In this document: positions 7,275 through 14,096 of the stretch, piece after piece
Position numbering within the stretch: position 1 is the first letter of the stretch
Layout of the letters: each line of letters begins with the position of its first letter
Assembly: GCA_964436955.1 (NCBI GenBank)
Contig: CAYTFC010000053.1
Location: 1 to 21,840 of the forward strand
Origin: CAMFKD01 sp964436955
Lineage (GTDB): Bacteria; Chlamydiota; Chlamydiia; Chlamydiales; JAJFMA01
Direction: 5' to 3'
Length of the DNA: 21,840 bases
Translations under genes and position numbers: made by a program
Notes under the pieces: generated by a model
The model's input: only the letters and a program-made list of their open reading frames with translations
What the model was told of the DNA's origin: nothing
Databases searched by the model: none

Positions 7275-9149
7275 CTAAAAAATGTATTCTCCGGCGATGT
7301 CACGTTTCTCATGGCCATCCAGTACGTGAAAGATGCGAAGCTTTGCGAGGATCATAGGGGAGAGTTGTCCGATGGGTATATAGACGATTTTCTTGCCAAA
7401 GCGCTTAGCAAAGCTTTTTAAGCGGCTGCGTGGTGGTGTGGAGGCGACGTACACAATCACGGGTTTTACGGCGTAATCGACTGCGGCAGAGAGTAACACT
7501 TCGGCTTTGGTCTGGCAATTTTCATAGTCGGGGTCTGACCAGACGTCGTACATGCGTCTAGGGGGATAAGACATCATAAATCCGCCGTATTCGCAGCGAC
7601 TAATTCCTGGTCCTACGACGTTTTGAGTCATGGGGGTAGCATAGAATGCCATATCGGATTCTTGGCTGTGTTCGCCCAGCCAGGTGGTTTTCCACTGATA
7701 TTTGTCAGGTTGAGATTTTCGTTCCTCGTCCTTGTCTTCATCAAAGATGATGACAACGGATCCTACTCCTCCAGGGGGTTTTCCACTGGCTTTAACATAG
7801 AGTTTATGTTCATGCCAGTGTCGGATGGTTTCACGTGTGTCTATTCCGTCTTCTAGGCTGGTGGTGAAGGGGACGGTTCTAGAGGCTTCATCGGAGAGTA
7901 TTTGTGTTCCTTTCTTCTGCAAAAATTGTCCGAAGCGCTCGACAACGACGTCTTCGGGGGGGTATGAGCAGATAGTAAATGGTCCAGGAGGCTGAAATCT
8001 AAATTTGGAACGGTCTTTGCGTCGTTCGCGAAACATTCCGCCTTTTCGGCGTGGTTCTCGCAAATGAAAGCGCAGTATTTTGCTGTGACCCCAGATTTCT
8101 TCGATGGTTAAATGGAGTTCATTGAGGCTGTCAACATTGTGCAGGAATGGGTATGAGGTGGCTAGCTGCCACACTTCATAGGCATAGTTGTGGTCTACGC
8201 AGCCTTTGGCTGAGGTGAGGAGCTGAAAGAGATCAGGCATGAGGCGGTTGTAAAGCAGGGCGTAGTTTCGCACAAACTTCATTAAGTTGCGCATGTTGTA
8301 GCCAGGAAATTCGCACCCGGTGGATTCGGTATAGACGACAGAGGCATCTTTGTAGAGTTGATAAATGAGCCGTTGTCTGTCTGGTGGAAATGAGAAGTTC
8401 AGTTGTTCTGGGTTATGCGTTTCAGAGGCTAGATACTCTGTGAGTAGGTGTCGCGATTCCTCATACGCTAGTGAGATAAAGGCGGGTTCAGCAATGACAT
8501 CTCGGCAGGATTCTTCTGTAAGAGTTGCGATTTCGACTACGGAACGCGCGACGTGCTGGAGGTTGGGGAAGGAGTCACGTGACACGAGTTTTAAGATGTC
8601 TTCAACATGGTACATGCCTCCCACAAAGAGGACTTTTTCATATTGGAGCGAGAGTTCCTTAAGGCGCTTGGCCATGTACATTTCGCGCTGTTGATCGATC
8701 TGGCTTTTGGGTGTGCTTTTGCCCAAAACAGCATGGCGATAGGCTGTATAGTAGGCTTCTAGACCGATGCGTGTCACAGCATAGGGGTCTGGAACGCCTT
8801 CACTGATTTCGGGGTAGTTATTGATGTCGAGATCGATGCAAAAGGCGGCTTTTTGGCTTTCTAGAGCGCTTCTGAGTCCTTCAAAACAGGCGTCGCAGGG
8901 TTCAGAGAGGTAATAGACGGGGTGTCTTTCGGGGTCGTAGGTGCACACAACGCTGATATCGGGCAAGCGCGAAGCGGCGTGCAGGAGTTGGAGCTGCATT
9001 GTTTCGGCGAGTTCAACGGCGACACAATCGGGGTTTAGGGCCTCGAAAGCAATCTTTACTTGTGCGGCCATTTCCATGTTGTAATGGGTAATGGGCACGG
9101 CATAGATGTTATCGTGCTGCAGATAAAAAATTGGGTTGTTGTCAATCAT
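7275..9149 (-). CDS. TraB/Tiki-fold protein with long unknown C-terminal region
   Basis: 624 residues. The first 190 match the TraB/Tiki (ChaN-like) superfamily pattern: His22 in ITHYNME, then PDCVAVEL with Glu46; RxxxMA (Arg155, Met159-Ala160); and VLFVGGMYHVEDI with Gly177-Gly178 and His181, the usual GxxH strand. Some relatives are metalloproteases or bind haem; which reaction applies here is unknown. Residues about 200-624 are unfamiliar: a helical part, a basic KGGMFRERRKDR patch, a Cys-poor alpha/beta region, and near the C-terminus a strand-like VKPVIVYVAS that may be a Rossmann-like segment. The DUF5682 group, which also pairs a Tiki-like domain with MoxR genes, is a possible relative. 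The start is supported by AAGG six bases upstream, overlapping the end of the MoxR gene (10-bp gap). It is likely the functional partner of that ATPase. No signal peptide or membrane segment. Confidence 0.8.
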   Translation of the reverse strand: MIDNNPIFYLQHDNIYAVPITHYNMEMAAQVKIAFEALNPDCVAVELAETMQLQLLHAASRLPDISVVCTYDPERHPVYYLSEPCDACFEGLRSALESQKAAFCIDLDINNYPEISEGVPDPYAVTRIGLEAYYTAYRHAVLGKSTPKSQIDQQREMYMAKRLKELSLQYEKVLFVGGMYHVEDILKLVSRDSFPNLQHVARSVVEIATLTEESCRDVIAEPAFISLAYEESRHLLTEYLASETHNPEQLNFSFPPDRQRLIYQLYKDASVVYTESTGCEFPGYNMRNLMKFVRNYALLYNRLMPDLFQLLTSAKGCVDHNYAYEVWQLATSYPFLHNVDSLNELHLTIEEIWGHSKILRFHLREPRRKGGMFRERRKDRSKFRFQPPGPFTICSYPPEDVVVERFGQFLQKKGTQILSDEASRTVPFTTSLEDGIDTRETIRHWHEHKLYVKASGKPPGGVGSVVIIFDEDKDEERKSQPDKYQWKTTWLGEHSQESDMAFYATPMTQNVVGPGISRCEYGGFMMSYPPRRMYDVWSDPDYENCQTKAEVLLSAAVDYAVKPVIVYVASTPPRSRLKSFAKRFGKKIVYIPIGQLSPMILAKLRIFHVLDGHEKRDIAGEYIF

Positions 9150-9159
9150 ACACAGCCTT

Positions 9160-10014
9160 CTAGAGCACGTGCGCTAATGCTTCGTCCCCAAGGGTCATCA
9201 CTATGGCTTGGCGCAGGAGGTTTTCAATGCTTCTTGGATCGGTGGTATTGATGCTCTTAATGCGTTTAGCTGCATAGCGCGCAATGTTAATGCCATCGCG
9301 AATGGTGTAGTTTTCGTTCGCGGTATGCGCTCGCTGCAAGAAGTTGACGACGTAATCCATAATGTTCTGATCGACAAAGGGAAGGTTTTCGCGCAATATG
9401 CGTCGCTCTTCTTCGGCTTCGGGGAAATCGAGATAGATTTGTGGTTGAAGGCGGCTGTGAATGTATTCTGGGATCTCGAAAGTTGAAGCGTCATCGTTCA
9501 TGGTTACGCAGATGCGAAAGTCGTCATGCGCTTTGATTTTGAGTCCTGCTACGATGGAATCAATGTAGCGTCGTGTGTCTAACAGTGGGGCGAGTGATGC
9601 CCACGACTTTTCGCTCATACGATTAGCTTCGTCGAGGATGCAGACGGCTCCACGTATCATTGCTGTAACGAGCGCAGAGGCGACATAGCGGATGCCTCCT
9701 GATTCGTCGATGACTGGGGTGATTAGGAGGTCTTCTGGGCGTGTGTCCATCGTGCACTGGAAGATATAGACGTCTTTTCCGAGATTTTTGGACGCTGCAT
9801 AGGCTAGGGTTGTTTTACCGACGCCAGGCTTTCCGATGAGGCGAGGATTAAGAGGTATGTCATCTTTGTCAATGACAAGCCAAGCGGCAAGGAGTTGGTC
9901 CATGACGTCACGTTGCCCGATCCACTGAAAGGAGAGTTCATCAGGGAATCCAAGGGCAATTTCAACGCCTTGAATGTTGATACGGCTTTCGTGCTGGTAC
10001 TTTTCTTCAGACAT
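9160..10014 (-). CDS. MoxR-type AAA+ ATPase
   Basis: 284 residues. Walker A GKPGVGKTT (61-69), Walker B AVCILDEAN (Asp128-Glu129), sensor 1 VTMND (Asn173) and an arginine finger in EYIHSRLQP (Arg188) are all intact, so it should hydrolyse ATP. MoxR proteins act as oligomeric cytoplasmic chaperones that remodel a partner, usually a von Willebrand A protein encoded beside them. None is here; the next gene is TraB-like instead. The protein is a little shorter than typical MoxR (about 310-330). I chose ATG at 10014 because AAGGA lies nine bases upstream; the in-frame ATG at 10020 is too close to that SD, and the one at 10074 would place codons over a promoter-like TATAGT. First gene of a three-gene operon. 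Confidence 0.9.
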   Translation of the reverse strand: MSEEKYQHESRINIQGVEIALGFPDELSFQWIGQRDVMDQLLAAWLVIDKDDIPLNPRLIGKPGVGKTTLAYAASKNLGKDVYIFQCTMDTRPEDLLITPVIDESGGIRYVASALVTAMIRGAVCILDEANRMSEKSWASLAPLLDTRRYIDSIVAGLKIKAHDDFRICVTMNDDASTFEIPEYIHSRLQPQIYLDFPEAEEERRILRENLPFVDQNIMDYVVNFLQRAHTANENYTIRDGINIARYAAKRIKSINTTDPRSIENLLRQAIVMTLGDEALAHVL

Positions 10015-10039
10015 ATGCATACATCCTTTTTTGGATCTT

Positions 10040-10045
10040 ACTATA
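10040..10045 (-). promoter_or_regulatory. Candidate -10 box for the moxR operon
   Basis: TATAGT on the minus strand, 26 bases before the chosen start codon. A -35 at the right distance is poor (TTTCCT at 10068-10063). It sits between the long palindrome and the gene, so the operon could be transcribed independently of the upstream tRNA-thiolation gene. Confidence 0.3.
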
Positions 10046-10097
10046 CGCGTCAGCGAATAGAAAGGAAAGCTCAAGGGTCACAGGATTCAAACTACGG

Positions 10098-10265
10098 AAA
10101 AGACATAAGGGACAAGGGACCAAAGGGACGAAAGAGACCTAAGGGACTTCGGAAAAGGGACATAAGGGACAAAAGATGCGCGGTTTATCTGTTCCTTATG
10201 TCCCTTTTCCGAAGTCCCTTAGGTCTCTTTCGTCCCTTTGGTCCCTTGTCCCTTATGTCCCTTTT
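10098..10265. repeat. Near-perfect 69-bp-arm palindrome made of AAGGGAC-like words
   Basis: Arms 10102-10170 and 10191-10259 are reverse complements at 68 of 69 positions (the one mismatch, near the loop, is a G:T pair), around a 20-nt loop (10171-10190) that can add a short AGAT/ATCT stem. AAAA/TTTT outside extends it past a 2-nt bulge. Each arm is a run of AAGGGAC, CAAGGGAC, CAAAGGGAC, GAAAGAGAC and similar words, so there is a quasi-repeat within the palindrome. The right arm overlaps the 3' end of the TtcA-family gene. Confidence 0.95.
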
Positions 10266-11022
10266 CTACGATGACTTTTCTTACGGGGTTTTGGGCTTTG
10301 CGAGTGCCTAAACGTAAGCCGGCGTTGGCGACATTACTTCTGACATGTGGATACATGTTCCCTACGTCGGTTAACAGGTCATCCACTTGTTTGCGCATGG
10401 AATTTTGCCCGACTGGGCAGCGACACATAATTCGTGAAAATCCCTGCTGCTCCGCAAATTTGCGAATGTCATCCTCAGCGGCGTAAATGAGGGGTCTCAA
10501 TATAGTGACGCCATAGGCATGCATGGTGATTTTAGGTAGCATGCCTTCGAAGGATCCTTTGTGAAAGAGATTCATCAACACGGTTTGCGCATTGTCATCG
10601 CGGTGATGTCCAAAGGCCATGGTGGTGGCTCCGGCTTCGCGGGCGGCTTGAAACAATAGGCGCCGTCGTTCGCGGGAACAGCTGTAGCATTCCAGGGTTT
10701 GGATGTCTTGATGTGCTTCTCGTACGACAAGGTTAACGTTAAGCTGGGTGCATACTTCTTGTAGGTAAGGAATGTGTACTCCGGCTCCGCAGGTGAATGT
10801 GCCACCGATATGAACGGCATGGATTTTAAAGGCGGGAAAACCGCGACCGGATATAGCGGCCAATAGACAGAGTAACGTTAAGCTGTCCTTACCTCCACTA
10901 AGTGCGATAGCGAGATCAGTGATTCCATCCAGCATAGAATGGTCATGTAATGCTTTACGCATTGTGCTTTCGAGGCGGCGTCCGAGTGGTGACCAGGGCG
11001 GTTTTGGAATATGGATTTGCAT
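10219..11022 (-). CDS. ttcA: TtcA-family PP-loop tRNA thiolation protein
   Basis: 267 residues of the TtcA/TtuA adenine-nucleotide alpha-hydrolase group, which adenylates a tRNA base (C32 for TtcA) so that sulfur can be inserted with help from a 4Fe-4S cluster. The PP-loop LSGGKDS is at 41-47. Cluster-type cysteines are in LECYSC (Cys112, Cys115) and CRCP (Cys199, Cys201). The FGHHRDDNAQT block (136-146) is characteristic. Length is within the family range, but roughly the last 13 residues (GHKGQGTKGTKET) are encoded by the right arm of the long palindrome, so the natural C-terminus has been replaced or extended. The start has no strong SD. It is divergent from the SEC-C gene and lies upstream of, and co-directional with, the moxR operon. 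Assignment to TtcA itself rather than another family member is likely, not certain. Confidence 0.85.
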   Translation of the reverse strand: MQIHIPKPPWSPLGRRLESTMRKALHDHSMLDGITDLAIALSGGKDSLTLLCLLAAISGRGFPAFKIHAVHIGGTFTCGAGVHIPYLQEVCTQLNVNLVVREAHQDIQTLECYSCSRERRRLLFQAAREAGATTMAFGHHRDDNAQTVLMNLFHKGSFEGMLPKITMHAYGVTILRPLIYAAEDDIRKFAEQQGFSRIMCRCPVGQNSMRKQVDDLLTDVGNMYPHVRSNVANAGLRLGTRKAQNPVRKVIVEKGHKGQGTKGTKET

Positions 11023-11041
11023 TAATGAATTGATTTTTTCT

Positions 11042-11070
11042 TTATTAAAAGATTGAGAATAGGCTATAAT
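11042..11070 (+). promoter_or_regulatory. Promoter for the SEC-C gene
   Basis: TTATTA (11042-11047), a 17-nt spacer, and a consensus TATAAT (11065-11070). The predicted transcript would start near 11077, leaving about 45 nt before the ATG at 11122. This also rules out the in-frame upstream start at 11053, which lies inside the promoter. Confidence 0.6.
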
Positions 11071-11121
11071 CCCTTCTTACTCAAGCAAAAAAGCGTAATA
11101 ATTAGGAACAACGTTAAGACT

Positions 11122-11388
11122 ATGACAGAGAAAATTGGAAGAAACGAACCGTGTCCTTGTGGCTCAGGTAAAAAATATAAGCAATGCTGCTTAAAGAATA
11201 ACAAGCCTGGAAAGAAACGCTTTAAGGCGACGGTTCTGAGCGCTAAAACCATGAAGGCTGCGGTAGGTCAAGATTCTGCTGCCGAAGAAGTTGGCCCTGA
11301 TCTTATTGCACGTTTACATTCCGGCGCTGCTGTCGTTTCAGCCGAAGAATCGGTTGTGACAGAGCCTGAAATTTTAGAAGAAAAGTAA
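11122..11388 (+). CDS. SEC-C zinc-motif small protein
   Basis: 88 residues. It opens with a textbook SEC-C motif, GRNEPCPCGSGKKYKQCC (residues 6-23), with the zinc ligands Cys11, Cys13, Cys22 and Cys23. In SecA this motif binds zinc and contacts SecB and ribosomes, and it also occurs alone on many small proteins of unknown role. The rest is a Lys-rich stretch (about 24-45), then an Ala/Glu/Val-rich acidic tail that is probably disordered. TAGGA at 11103-11107 is the nearest SD-like sequence, 14 bases upstream. A free-standing SEC-C adaptor is the best description; the partner is unknown. A stretch of 346 bases without a convincing gene follows. Confidence 0.85.
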   Translation: MTEKIGRNEPCPCGSGKKYKQCCLKNNKPGKKRFKATVLSAKTMKAAVGQDSAAEEVGPDLIARLHSGAAVVSAEESVVTEPEILEEK

Positions 11389-11563
11389 GCTAGCTCGTAT
11401 GGTTTACTCTCCTTGGGGTGATACGGTTTTTGATGCTTTTGATTCCCGGGTTTTGCATCTCTTGCCTCCTAGGCATCAATGAATACTATAACTACGCATT
11501 AAGCTAATTCTGACTCTTTTGAAGTCTATTGGGCTAACTTTTCCCAGTTTGGAGACAAGCCTA

Positions 11564-11696
11564 GCGACGCTGTAGTGATGGTGGCGGTGCCTGTCCTCAG
11601 GCACCGAAATTTGAAGTCCATTGGGCAACCTTTGGTAAGTAACTTTTAGATTTCGCGGTCTGGGGACAGACCGCGCCACCCCATTAGAGACGTCGC
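11564..11696. repeat. Inverted pair of 43-nt REP-like hairpin elements
   Basis: Copy 1 (11564-11606, plus) and copy 2 (11654-11696, minus) are related: GCGACG, then a TGGTGGCG or GGTGGCG block, then a perfect hairpin. The hairpins are CGGTGCCTG, TCCT, CAGGCACCG (11585-11606) and CGCGGTCTG, GGGA, CAGACCGCG (11654-11675); both have 9-bp arms and 4-nt loops, with different stem sequences that keep pairing. A direct repeat of TTTGAAGTCYATTGGGC occurs at about 11518 and 11610. This is the main content of the 346-bp space between the SEC-C gene and the 688-residue orphan. Confidence 0.75.
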
Positions 11697-11734
11697 CAGA
11701 CCTTAAAGCCTTCGGGCTAATGCTTTTATAAAAA

Positions 11735-13801
11735 TTAGCTTAACGCGTATGGGCTTTCGATGGGTTGCAGGACTGCTAGAGATTTAACATAATCTGAAAG
11801 ACTAATTGATATGTGTTGAGTTAGCCAGGTATCAGCCGAGTTAAGTAGCCATTCCAGACTTCTATTGTTTATAGAGGCTAATCTGATGTTTGAAAAAAGT
11901 TCACTGTTTTGAAAGATACAGCTGTATAATTCTTCAACCCACTCTCTGAATAACGGCTTGCTCTTTATTAAAAGCTCATCTTGACTATGATTACTTTCAT
12001 AGAGTCTAAACGTTTCATATAACTGAAAAATAAGCCAAGAGCCGCTAGATTCCTTTATATGCTCAAATGCACATGGTCCATTACGCTCATTCAAGTTAAT
12101 CTCGAGACTCCTAAGAATCGGACCGAGCAAGTTTGCATAGGCATGTGTAAATGGTGAAAAACTCGCTTTTGTACACCATGCGTATTGGTAAAGATAGGCA
12201 AAATGATCAGATATCGCGATCTGTTTTTGATGGAAAAAAATTTCCCGGATTTGATTTACAAAGTCGTCGTAGACATTTTTCAGTATATTTGGATCAGCTT
12301 TAGCGGTGATCTCTTTTTTTATGGGAGAATCGGGATTTAATAGGCTTATGATAATGCTATTTGGAATGAGTTGCGGATGCATCTCCAATTTATTCATGAA
12401 GTGTTTTAGACATTGCTTTAAGGTAGGGTTCTCAAGCAGTTGGTTTGAAAGCATATAGACGAGTGCCCACCCTAGAGGGAGCTCTATTGTAGAAAAGCCA
12501 AGGTTAAGAGAAACTAGAGTTTCCTTTTCGATATCTATGAGTCCTAACAATTCGGTTAATATAGTGAAATCGAATGCATTTTGCGAAAAATTCATCCACA
12601 TAGTAAGCAAGGGATGCTTTAATTTAACATATTGTTGATTAGATATCCAAAAGCTCTTCTCTAACGGTTCTATATGCATAGTTTCATTCATTTTTTGAAC
12701 AATAGCATCCTCTGACTTCAGCGTCATGGAACAACTTTGAATAAGTTCATTTGGAGTAATCGTAATCGGAATGTTATTTGCGGTGCAAATATGTTTTTGT
12801 TCTAAATCATCGATTTTTAGATTTAGCATCTGTAAAAATGTGATCAAATGTTGTGGAATTTGCTTTTCTAAATTACCGTGTTTGCAAAGCTCTGAATGTA
12901 AAATTTTTATTAAGTGAATTAGTCTTACAGTTTTAAATTCTAAATTGCTTAAATTGATTGTTGTGTTTTTGTGTTGGAGGTAAGTGGCTGGGGTCTTGAA
13001 AGCGGCTGAAGTGATATAAACTATTAAAAATTCTAACATAGGACCCGCTCTAGGTAATCCCATTTCCTTTCGAAAAATCATAGCATCAGTATTTATATGG
13101 ATTTCAGGATTAGAATCATCAGGCATCGCTTGCAGGGCAATATGTACTGAATTAAAGAGTTGGTTAGTACTGTCTACTGATTGATGCTTCCTATGAAAAC
13201 ACAAAATATTTAATAACTCTGTGCCGGATTCGGTTAGTGAAAATTGATTTGAATAGGGGAGTAGTCCTAAAATAAATTCTATAATGGAAATGTCATTGAT
13301 TTGTATTGGTATATCGTTGATGTTACATTCTTTTTGAATAGGACTAGTTGAAACGCTTTGAAAAATTACCTGCAAAGCCGCTTTATTAGGCTTGATTTGA
13401 CTAAAATAGATCCAGTGGGCTGCATATCGATGAGAAAGAGTAATCGGCCCAGTATCTGTTTGTACTATTAGCGCCATATTATAGTCTTTTTGAAGATTTT
13501 TCCATTGATTCATAGAACTAGTTATCGCGAAGGCGATTGCGCTGGGAGAGTGAGTTTCAAGTAATTCCGGCATTGTAAATTTAAAGTCAGGCTTTTGATC
13601 AAAAATTTGCCTTACGTTAATAGGTGATTCTATGGAAAGTTGCACGGCATTGTTTATCGAAATTGGAGAGGGGAGAGGGGCAGACTCGAACCCCATTATC
13701 ATACTAGGTAAGGACTGCTGACTGGAAGGGATTGTCGTTGCTTGATCGGTATTAGACACGCTAGGCCAGTTGGGTGCTCCTGTACCACGCATTGCATCCA
13801 T
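11735..13801 (-). CDS. 688-residue orphan protein
   Basis: A long intact frame with an excellent start: AGGAG seven bases before the ATG. I do not recognise it. Residues 1-55 are Ser/Pro/Thr/Gln-rich and look disordered, as in many secreted effectors. The rest is Leu/Ile-rich and helical, with many short amphipathic helices and alternating H-x-x-I motifs reminiscent of a helical-repeat scaffold. The blocks PITLSHRYAAHWIYFSQ (near residue 118) and IELPLGWALVYMLSNQ (near 425) look similar and may mark two related halves. No transmembrane segment, signal peptide or catalytic motif was seen. Codon use is more A/T-rich than in the moxR operon. It is transcribed divergently from the giant surface-protein gene; a shared role is possible but unproven. 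Confidence 0.8.
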   Translation of the reverse strand: MDAMRGTGAPNWPSVSNTDQATTIPSSQQSLPSMIMGFESAPLPSPISINNAVQLSIESPINVRQIFDQKPDFKFTMPELLETHSPSAIAFAITSSMNQWKNLQKDYNMALIVQTDTGPITLSHRYAAHWIYFSQIKPNKAALQVIFQSVSTSPIQKECNINDIPIQINDISIIEFILGLLPYSNQFSLTESGTELLNILCFHRKHQSVDSTNQLFNSVHIALQAMPDDSNPEIHINTDAMIFRKEMGLPRAGPMLEFLIVYITSAAFKTPATYLQHKNTTINLSNLEFKTVRLIHLIKILHSELCKHGNLEKQIPQHLITFLQMLNLKIDDLEQKHICTANNIPITITPNELIQSCSMTLKSEDAIVQKMNETMHIEPLEKSFWISNQQYVKLKHPLLTMWMNFSQNAFDFTILTELLGLIDIEKETLVSLNLGFSTIELPLGWALVYMLSNQLLENPTLKQCLKHFMNKLEMHPQLIPNSIIISLLNPDSPIKKEITAKADPNILKNVYDDFVNQIREIFFHQKQIAISDHFAYLYQYAWCTKASFSPFTHAYANLLGPILRSLEINLNERNGPCAFEHIKESSGSWLIFQLYETFRLYESNHSQDELLIKSKPLFREWVEELYSCIFQNSELFSNIRLASINNRSLEWLLNSADTWLTQHISISLSDYVKSLAVLQPIESPYALS

Positions 13802-13842
13802 CTCATAACTCCTGTCTTCAAGTAAAAAGTATAAGGTAGCGC

Positions 13843-13871
13843 AGCGTACAGGTAACTTCTATCAAAGTCAA
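13843..13871 (-). promoter_or_regulatory. Candidate promoter for the 688-residue orphan
   Basis: TTGACT (13871-13866), 17-nt spacer, TACGCT (13848-13843) on the minus strand. A second possible -10, TATACT (13833-13828), lacks a good -35. Both precede the AGGAG SD. Confidence 0.3.
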
Positions 13872-14039
13872 GTGCCTCTTAAGCTCAAAAAATGAGCATA
13901 TAGTTTTGAGGGCAACCTTCGTCGAGGCGGTTCTATAAGACACAGGTTACTTTACGACTTAATTATTATGCCTTCATTTTAGTTTTGAATTTATAGCGTG
14001 CATATTACTTGTGTAGTATTAAATTAATTAATTTTATGG

Positions 14040-14045
14040 TATAAT
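14040..14045 (+). promoter_or_regulatory. -10 box upstream of the giant surface-protein gene
   Basis: Consensus TATAAT in a very AT-rich stretch, about 37-52 bases before the two possible start codons (14082 and 14097). No convincing -35 is at the right distance. The rest of 13802-14081 holds no gene; it contains the orphan's leader and a weak 7-bp hairpin, CTCAAAA with TTTTGAG, near 13884-13910. Confidence 0.35.
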
Positions 14046-14096
14046 AAACTAAAAAGCATAACTATCAATAACGTACTCTAGATGGTTGGGTGCGCA

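Noticed and set aside
7268..7318. 17-residue N-terminal extension of SurE
   Set aside because: It overlaps the end of the TraB-like gene, and SurE proteins start at the ILLTNDDG strand; an SD precedes the internal ATG.
10015..10074. 20-residue N-terminal extension of the MoxR protein
   Set aside because: It would be translated from a region holding the likely -10 box, while a good SD serves the ATG at 10014 and the extension does not look like a MoxR N-terminus.
9895..10311. 138-residue plus-strand frame rich in KGPKGRKRPKG
   Set aside because: Its basic part is a translation of the palindrome's left arm, and the rest is antisense to moxR and ttcA.
11399..11482. 27-codon frame (MVYSPWGDTVFDAFDSR...) shortly after the SEC-C gene
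   Set aside because: There is no SD and it is too short to support; it could be a gene remnant but nothing confirms that.
11476..11679. 67-residue minus-strand frame in the space after the SEC-C gene
   Set aside because: It covers both REP-like hairpins; such frames arise repeatedly from these elements and have no SD here.
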